DNA of 64,000 nt from Ypsolopha sequella (Eukaryota > Arthropoda > Insecta > Lepidoptera > Ypsolophidae). The translations under genes and the position numbers were made by a program. Positions 57,431 to 64,000 of this stretch are shown here, one piece after another. The notes beneath the pieces are model-generated. The model had not been told where the DNA came from, did not search any database, and saw only the letters and a list, made by a program, of their open reading frames with translations. Position 1 is the stretch's first letter. Each line of letters starts with the position of its first letter. Location of the stretch: positions 12,586,001-12,650,000 of the forward strand of contig OW204012.1 of assembly GCA_934047225.1 (NCBI GenBank), given 5' to 3'.

Positions 57431-57929
57431 TGTTTTGAACTTGAATTTTTTACATCCAAAAATTTCCTATAATTTGGTGAAATAATAATTAAAATCGCTT
57501 TAGGCGTTTGGAAGGAGTAAGAGAATTATTGTGTTAATCATGTGAAACTTTCGATGACTTTCGATTTTTTTTGTCAAAATTAACAATAGAAAAACAGTTT
57601 ATGAAACTTAAAATTTATTTTTGACTCTATAATGCCCATCATATATTTTTATGAAAGTTTTTGGACCACCCGTGTGGGAGGAGTAGGCCTTCAAAGACAG
57701 GTCCAAATTGCAGTTGGCGTATCCAAGATAACCCCTCCCAAGAACCTTAGGCTGCAACCGTGCCTGACTAGACCTTGGTAACTGTAATCATAATCAATAG
57801 ATGACTTAGCTCACGCCATCTTCTGTTCAGAATATCCGATAATTTGTTGCATCAACCGGTTCAGAAAAAAACCGTTCTATTTTGCACACACACATTACCT
57901 TTCAGCTTGTTATCTAATGGGGGATCTAC
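57431..57929. other. No gene recognised
   Basis: Nothing supported. Confidence 0.4.
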
Positions 57930-58072
57930 GGTGTTACTACAAAACGGTGTTTAACTTTAGACAGCGTTTAAATCTGTTGCTGTCACTCTTTTACAATATG
58001 AAAGAAAAGGTGACAACAACAGATTTAAACACTGTCTAAAGTTAAACACCGTTTTGTGGTAACACGCCTAGA
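57930..58072. repeat. Hairpin MITE
   Basis: AAAACGGTGTTTAACTTTAG and ACAGCGTTTAAATCTGTTG mirrored; loop about 35 bp. Confidence 0.75.
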
Positions 58073-58110
58073 GTCTACAGCCGGTCTAGCATAACACACC
58101 ATATCGAGCT

Positions 58111-58488
58111 TTAAGAGCCTATGCGAATTTTATTTTTGTCACTGTTACTCCAAGCCGAAAATCGCGCAGTGCGAGAGGAGCGGATTCAGAGCAAAAGGGA
58201 AAAAAAACTAAAATAGCTAGCAAAATTTCAAACATCAAATCTCTAGATATTGTTACAACACACCTGATAAAATATGTTTGAGTTCTCTATATGGTTCGAA
58301 AAAACGAGGAGAAAAAGTGTGTTTGAAGACCTCATTTGAACAATTATTAATATCGAGGAAAATGTATCCAAACATGTTTTCCAATTTCAAAACCCTAGAT
58401 TATATAGTCAAAATGCATATACCAGAAACTGATTATAATGAAATACACAGAAAAGAAACACCCGTATTTTTTTCGCATATCGCCTTAA
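58111..58488 (-). mobile_element. TTAA-flanked MITE family C, copy 6
   Basis: TTAAGAGCCTATGCG to ATATCGCCTTAA, with small internal deletions. Shares its right TTAA with the next element. Confidence 0.75.
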
Positions 58489-59034
58489 GAGGATGGCTTA
58501 CTCTAGCAACTTTTTTTATTACCCGTCCAGTACAATAGGTTTATTGATATCGTTGAATCATATGATTGTGTTTTCCTTGATGACAATAAATAAATAAGTT
58601 TAATGGCAAAGACCTTATTTGCTTTTGATAGAGGCGATTATATGTTGGCTCTTTGGCCTCTTTTTCTTGGACGCGTAATACTAATGATCACGCAGCGAAA
58701 CAACAAATTGGTGTGTTTTTAGCTAATACTGAAATATTTTCTAGGGAAAAAATATTGGATTTAAGTAGAATCCCTTCATATTTCTATTAGCTATTTTATA
58801 AAAAAAACAAGTTGATCTCTTATTCTTGAAACGAACGTTTGAAAACAAAAACAAAACAGAATGGATTTTTTTTTACAAATGTATAAATCTTAATACATTG
58901 TTTATAAGTAGAATCTCAAGATAAAATCAATAAATCGAATATATTTTTTTCAATACAAGGAGAGTCCGAATTTCTTCAAACGAATCCTCGAAAGTCTGGC
59001 GTTTTTCATGCTCTAGGCTCATGTACAGTCTTAA
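58485..59034. mobile_element. TTAA-flanked family M, copy 2
   Basis: TTAAGAGGATGGCTTACTCT to GTACAGTCTTAA. It has a 62-bp extra segment (58536-58597) ending AATAAATAAATAAG that is absent from copy 1. Confidence 0.6.
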
Positions 59035-59304
59035 ACAATAACTTTTTCAAAATCTGGTTTAGCATGATTTAAAGGTGTTCAAGACAGAATACCAGTCAAA
59101 TCTCAATTCCCATAGCTTAATTTCACTTTTTTTTTTTTTTTGTTCGGGAAATATAGCCCATTTTAGGACATAGTTTTTATTATTTTGGTATTTAAATCAA
59201 CCGTCATTTTTTATGATTTTTTTTAAAGAATTGTCGGTTATGACGTCACTTGAGTGAGAATTTTAGAGATACTGATTGTGATGTGTGATTGCTTATTAAA
59301 AAAG

Positions 59305-59423
59305 TCATCTGTCAAATCAATTTGCAGCAAGTTTTTATAAATTTATCTTGATAGATAGCAAAGGGTAACAGCCATTTCTTAAGTGACGTCACACGTTTTT
59401 TTTCGTAAAAATATTCATCATCA
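59305..59423 (+). repeat. Repeat O, left copy
   Basis: TCATCTGTCAAATCAATTTG...GATAGCAAAGGGTAACAGCC...AAGTGACGTCACACG...AAAATATTCATCA. Direct copy at 61612-61747. Confidence 0.7.
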
Positions 59424-59559
59424 AAATAAAAATAAAATTTAATTTAATCACAAAAGTAACGTTCTAAGTTCTAGTACAATAGTGCACTAGCTCCCACCCT
59501 AATTTGCATTGTTGTGTGAGAGCTAGGCTCAACCCAGTCAAGTTACAAATATTTACTAG

Positions 59560-60335
59560 TGTGTACATTAATAAGCTAAAAGTTATTATTAAAGATATTA
59601 AGAGAAGAAAAAAAACAATAGTTAATCAATTCCTTCAGTTAGAAAGTTATACATTTTATAAATTATTTTAAAAAAGCATAAATCTATGACATACGACCCA
59701 TCTGTAATTAACAAGAGAAAAAGGTATCACGTAGCAACCGCCCCCATAGGCAAAACAAAATTTTCGAATATGCAGTACTTACGACGTTCTTCTTCTTTGT
59801 ACAATATCATAAATAAAAAACTTGACCTATTCAGTAAACAATATTATGTGTGTAAAAAAGAAACCAAGAAATGGTTGAATTCAATTGATTACGACACAAC
59901 AGAAAATCTACTAATCAATTAAACGATTATATCAACACTCAACACACCCTCTCCCTCACCCTCACACCATCCCTCACCTACACACACTTACTCACTTCCT
60001 TACTATCACAAATGTTTTTGCTGCAGCACTAAACTTTGAATTTGTATAATTTGGATTTCATTTATATTATGTTTTGTTTTTTTATATTATTCTTTGATTG
60101 TATAATGTTAGTTTTTTAGTACTCTTATTCTTATATTACATAGTTGATACTAGAGTACACATATAGATATACGTGGAAGAGTGGAGTCTTCTGGCACAGG
60201 CTGCTCTCAGCTTAAAAGAAGACTCCGGTCACCACCTTTCTAATTTTTAAGAGCTTATACAACGAATAAACCATTTTCATTTTCATTTCATTTCATTTTC
60301 ATTTCATTTTCATTTTCATTTCAATTAAACTTAAA
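59560..60335 (+). pseudogene. LINE fragment, C-terminal end and 3' tail
   Basis: 59686-59922 encodes 78 residues ending KKWLNSIDYDTTENLLIN, closely similar in layout to the C-terminus of the opposed LINE (DWLNNFDYDDTENLIE). A 3' region follows with GAATAAACC and a (TTTTCATTTCA)n tail at 60268-60330. The reverse transcriptase is missing. This is a 5'-truncated CR1/Jockey-like LINE. Confidence 0.65.
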
Positions 60336-60540
60336 TATGTTTTAAACTTAGTAAGCTTTGCCTTTGAATGAGTGAGTGTAGTTGTATGTTCAGTATGTGT
60401 AAGTGATGGGGGAATTTGTGTATAAGGAATAATTGTGATGGAGGGTTATTAAACGATTGTAAGATGTTAGGAATGTACATAACATTGGAGGAGAAATACA
60501 AGAAGATAAGAAACTAAGAATAATTAAATAATCTTATATA

Positions 60541-61611
60541 CTATTCAATTAAATTTTCGGTATCATCGTAATCAAAGTTATTGAGCCAATCTGTAATATA
60601 CTTTTTAATCTTAAAATTGCTCACATGTTTTATGGCAATATTATTATTAAAAAACTTGTTGTAAAGTCTTGGTGCCATGTTACTAAAATTTCTACGAGCA
60701 AATTCACTTTTAACAAATGGAATAGGTCATCGTTGGATTCGTCTGTTACTGTCTGGTATTTTAGGAACCATCGTTTGGTGATATGTGCGAAGAATCTGAT
60801 AAATGTAAAGTTTCCATACTGAAAGCACTTGTGCTTGAATATATACTAGAGTGCTGGGATGCCGAAACGGAAGGGACATAAGCACCTTTAATAAGGCGCG
60901 CTGCGTTCTTTCAATTTCTATGAGGATTGTTTTCACTGCACCACCCCAAGTAGAGATGCAGTACGATAAGATATACTGGCAGAGCGCTTTATAAGTCTGT
61001 ATGAGTAGCTGATGATCCGCAACTAAACGTAACTTCTTAAAAATGTAAATAAGCTTTCTTATTCTAGAAGACGTAGCTAAAATGTGTGAACTCCAATTAA
61101 GCTTGTCATCGATTACAATCCCAAGGTACTTAGTAGATGGAGTTCGCTCTAAAAAGTTACACTGGCAAGTGTTTTGGATTTCATCAGTAGTGAGGTTACA
61201 GGGATTTGTATGTAAAAATAGTTTAAAGTCCTTTGGGTTACATGCCTCAGTCATACATATTAAAGCACATATATTTAGTTTTTCTGCATTTAGAGACAAC
61301 AGACTATTATCTAGCCATGACGTAACTTTACGCATTCCCAGCTCAGACACATTTTTCACCCTATCCCAAGACTTTTCATGAAAGAGCAATACGGTATCGT
61401 CAGCAAACATGATTAAGTCAGCCGACTTAATTTTGAGGCCACAGAACTCATTAATGTACACGAGAAACAATGTAGGGCCTAATGAACTTCCCTGTGGAAC
61501 ACCATAAGAGCATTAGGCTAGATCGCCAGTGATGTTGCCTATCCTTACATGCTGCTGCCTCTCAGTAAGATAACTTTTAAACCATGAATGGGTCTGCCTC
61601 TGTCTGTCTAC
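60541..61611 (-). pseudogene. CR1/Jockey-like LINE reverse transcriptase fragment
   Basis: The minus strand reads YGVPQGSSLGPTLFLVYINE, then MFADDTVLLF (the FADD catalytic box), then STKYLGIVIDDKLNWSSHI. It continues through the C-terminal helices to DWLNNFDYDDTENLIE and a stop at 60541-60543. In-frame stops occur at about 61513 (before CSYGVPQG) and 60725-60727, so it is dead. The endonuclease and 5' RT are lost; the fragment ends at 61611 against repeat O. Confidence 0.85.
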
Positions 61612-61747
61612 TCATCTGTCAAATCAATTTGCAGCAAGTTTTTATAAATCTTGATAGATAGCAAAGGGTAACAGCCATATATGTCTTAAGTGACGTCACA
61701 CGAAGGCAAATGGAAGTTGCGGCTTTTTCATAAAAATATTCATCACC
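61612..61747 (+). repeat. Repeat O, right copy
   Basis: Direct copy of 59305-59423, in the same orientation, flanking the LINE pair. It carries a 19-bp extra piece after TCACACGAAGG. Confidence 0.7.
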
Positions 61748-62187
61748 ATGAGGTTTTTTAGACCAAAACTTCGAAAATACGGCCAATTAAACCTAAATTT
61801 CGAAATGGTTTCCGAATGAACACACCTTAACATAATTTAATCTATGCGGATTGGAAGGAACGAGTTCGGATGATAATCCACAAATCATCCACCAAGCACC
61901 ACGTTCACCTTTAGCCGGAATATTCAAATGTCTGGTCACACCGGACGCCGACACGAAGGTATGTCGTTCAACAATCAGTTTTAGGGTTCAGCTGGTAAGG
62001 GAAACCCTCTTAATACCAGGGTGTTAAATAATCAAATAAGGTTACAGTACTCGCAAAGATATAATGCATAACGTACCACGTCCAAGGTTTTGTCTTTTCA
62101 TGAAACCCTAATTACGGATTTTTGGTATGACATAAGTGATCTAAATTTTTGGTATGTACATAAGTGATCTAAATGCTTTATTTCAGT
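61748..62187. other. No gene recognised
   Basis: Spacer with nothing supported. Confidence 0.4.
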
Positions 62188-62310
62188 TGGTGAGCGCGGT
62201 GCCGGAACCCTCGCACCAGTGACGCCGCTGCCCGTCACCAGTCTGTTCCATATAAGGCCCGGCTATTAGTGATGGATATACCGCCATCAATCGGTCCCAG
62301 GCATGGTGGG
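62188..62310 (-). mobile_element. LINE-derived dispersed repeat, truncated by the BEL/Pao end
   Basis: Matches 47895-48010 (GTTGGTGAGCGCGGTGCCGG, AAGGCCCGGCTATTAGTGAT, TCGGTCCCAGGCATGGTGGG) and stops exactly where TGTAAC of the retrotransposon begins. Confidence 0.65.
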
Positions 62311-62708
62311 TGTAACCGCGGGGTTACAGAACTGCAGGGCTGATGAGATTTGAGGATATGACACGGGAGAAGAAAAGATTGTGGGAAACAATGTGGGTGC
62401 ACTGACCTGGTTGGAATGTTTTCGATGGGCCGGCAAATGCGCCGCGTGTCGTCTCCTCTCGTTGGGCTGATTGAAGCTGGCGTCTTGGGCAGTGATGAGC
62501 TGGATGTCTTGGTTCGTGGTAACGTGAACACTACACTTTCACAACCTAAATGATGGGTACGCGATATTATTTGGGCTGGCAGCGCGAATGTATGCACACA
62601 TGTATTGTTCGGTTGACGGTTGCGGCGAAACAGTGTGAGACCAGCGCCCGCGCGCGCCTCGACCGGCGCGCGGCGGGGGGGGTGGTCGTCCGCGCATGCG
62701 CGCGCGAA
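62311..62708 (-). mobile_element. Probable 3' LTR and leader of a BEL/Pao retrotransposon
   Basis: Starts TGTAACCGCGGGGTTACA at the junction with the older repeat, as expected for an LTR outer edge (TG...CA). 62640-62705 is extremely CpG-rich (GCGCGCGCCTCGACCGGCGC), unlike the AT-rich surroundings. The inner LTR edge and the polypurine tract cannot be placed confidently. Confidence 0.55.
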
Positions 62709-64000
62709 TCACACGTCATGCTGCGCGTGAACATCCTGGGGGGGCCGGGGCTGCGACTCCTCTTGATCTGAATCCAACGGCAGCCTGGCTATCTTGAACA
62801 CAGGTCGTCGCAGATTTCCATGAGCTGTGTCCAGATCCACAACTCGGATCACTCCATCCTTGCCAGGTATCGTGCGGAGAATTCTCCCCAGCTTCCATTG
62901 GAGCGGAGGCAGGTCATCCTCTTTGATGAGGACCAGTTCACCCACTTGAGGAGGGGAAGAAGGGGAGAGCCATTTGGAGCGGGTTTGCAGGGTATGGAGG
63001 TAGGATCTGGACCAGAGAGTCCAAAAGCGCTGAGAGAGCGCTTGAATGAGTTGAAACCGTTTAAGAGCAGATATGGGTCTGTCGTCAAAAGACTGCTCAG
63101 GTAGAGCGGTGAGTGGACGACCAATAATGAAATGTCCGGCCGTGAGAGGTTCAAAGTCCGTAGGGTCGGATGAAATTGGGCAGAGGGGTCTTGAGTTGAG
63201 TACAGCCTCAATTCGAGCCAAAAGAGTAGAGAATTCTTCAAAAGTGAGGTGCTGTTCACCTATCACGCGATAAAGTAGTTGCTTGGTGGATTTTACGTTT
63301 ATTTCGTGCAGAGCGCCGAACCAAGGCCCTTTAGGCGGGTTCAGTAACCAAGTTATGTGCTGATTCGCGAGCTTGTGAGTGATTGCATCATTGTTTGACC
63401 TGAGGAAGTTCTGAACTTCAATGAGTTGATTCCTAGCACCTACATAGTTTGTGCCGCAGTCTGAGCGAATGAGAACCGGAGTACCGCGACGTGAGATAAA
63501 ACGTTGCAATGCCGCAAAGAACGCTTCCGTTGAGAGTGCAGAGACTGGTTCCAAATGAACCGCCTTTGTTGCGAGGCAAACGAAAATACAAAAGTACGCT
63601 TTTATGAGTTTCGCGTTCCGCAACGTGCTGGATTTAACGAAGAAGTGGCCAGCAAAGTCCGTCGTGACGTGACTAAAAACTGGCTGAGGATTAACTCTGT
63701 CTACTGGGAGATCAGCCATGAGCGGAGCCTTAGGCTGAGCGCGGCACCGAAAACATTTGATACATTTAAACACGCGGTGTCTAATAATACGACGAGCGGA
63801 CAGAATCCAGTACTGCTGGCGTAATATGGCGTGTAATGTGTCAGCTCCAGGGTGGCAGTGTATTGTGTGATAGTGATCTATAATGAGATCTACGAGCGGA
63901 CTTGAGCTGGGTAGAATGAGTGGGTGTTGAGCGTCATACCTAATTGACGCGTGAGAGAGACGACCACCGACTCTCAAGAGGCCGTCCTTTATGAAGGGCG
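62709..64000 (-). CDS. BEL/Pao retrotransposon integrase region (partial, runs off window)
   Basis: Open for over 420 codons on the minus strand. The frame continues upstream to the window edge (KDGLLRVGGRL), so the apparent start is not real. An H2C2 zinc-binding segment (HYHTIHCHPGADTL ... CIKCFRC) precedes the integrase core. Its catalytic residues lie in VTTDFAGHF, IRSDCGTNYVG and GALHEINVKS (D, D, E). The C-terminal BEL-type domain includes GELVLIKEDDLPPLQWKLGR and VVDLDTAHGNLRRPVFKIA. The stop at 62709-62711 precedes the LTR-like region. No internal stop is seen, so this part is intact; gag, protease and RT would lie to the right of the window. Confidence 0.9.
   Translation of the reverse strand, partial: PFIKDGLLRVGGRLSHASIRYDAQHPLILPSSSPLVDLIIDHYHTIHCHPGADTLHAILRQQYWILSARRIIRHRVFKCIKCFRCRAQPKAPLMADLPVDRVNPQPVFSHVTTDFAGHFFVKSSTLRNAKLIKAYFCIFVCLATKAVHLEPVSALSTEAFFAALQRFISRRGTPVLIRSDCGTNYVGARNQLIEVQNFLRSNNDAITHKLANQHITWLLNPPKGPWFGALHEINVKSTKQLLYRVIGEQHLTFEEFSTLLARIEAVLNSRPLCPISSDPTDFEPLTAGHFIIGRPLTALPEQSFDDRPISALKRFQLIQALSQRFWTLWSRSYLHTLQTRSKWLSPSSPPQVGELVLIKEDDLPPLQWKLGRILRTIPGKDGVIRVVDLDTAHGNLRRPVFKIARLPLDSDQEESQPRPPQDVHAQHDV

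Noticed and set aside
62709..64000. Retroviral (env-bearing) origin of the integrase ORF
   Set aside because: The region after the integrase goes directly to the LTR-like sequence with no envelope ORF; the integrase is of BEL/Pao type.

Overview
This is a eukaryotic, AT-rich, repeat-dense window. It has spliced exons with GT-AG introns, tRNA-headed SINE-like repeats, mariner, LINE, BEL/Pao and Helitron remnants, and very many palindromic MITEs. The repertoire fits an insect and most likely a moth or butterfly: Helitron ends reading GGGCGGGTCGCTAG, and the repeat with ends like CACTTGGCCGGTTTTT, are typical of Lepidoptera. That placement is inference from memory; no host marker gene is present to prove it.

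The main feature is an apparently intact 19.4-kb DNA transposon at 2040-21405. It is bounded by a perfect 15-bp terminal inverted repeat, CACTGAGAAAAATTT, with TA on both sides, which is a CACTA-type terminus. Inside the left end is a 3.5-kb array of ~327-bp monomers (2310-5806). Inside the right end is a 1.8-kb array of 86-bp monomers, with a small inverted array facing it across a palindromic spacer (19138-20945). Between the arrays lies one dicistronic transcription unit on the + strand. ORF1 is an eight-exon gene (9814-16206, 534 codons) with an N-terminal SAM domain. ORF2 is a single-exon gene (16209-18674, 821 aa) with two zinc-finger-like motifs and a CACTA-like DDE domain. The ORF1 stop and ORF2 start are two bases apart. 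By analogy with plant En/Spm, ORF2 would be the transposase and ORF1 an accessory protein that may act on the subterminal arrays. Introns and flanks of the element carry younger MITE insertions.

Outside the element: a possible host terminal exon (1324-1511); a broken mariner (21885-22585, minus); a SINE-like repeat and a LINE-derived repeat interrupted by four copies of one MITE (24213-26165); a Helitron region with triplicated segments (26402-27672); and a possible host internal exon (29648-29810). From about 30 kb to 59 kb there is mostly nested MITE sequence. This includes several TTAA-flanked (piggyBac-like) families, TA-flanked palindromic families, a 570-bp foldback, and LINE 3' ends. 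The right end holds two tail-to-tail LINE fragments (59560-61611) and the integrase end of a BEL/Pao retrotransposon running off the window (62311-64000, minus).

All element and exon boundaries were read by eye. Family names rest on recognised motifs, and no database search was possible.
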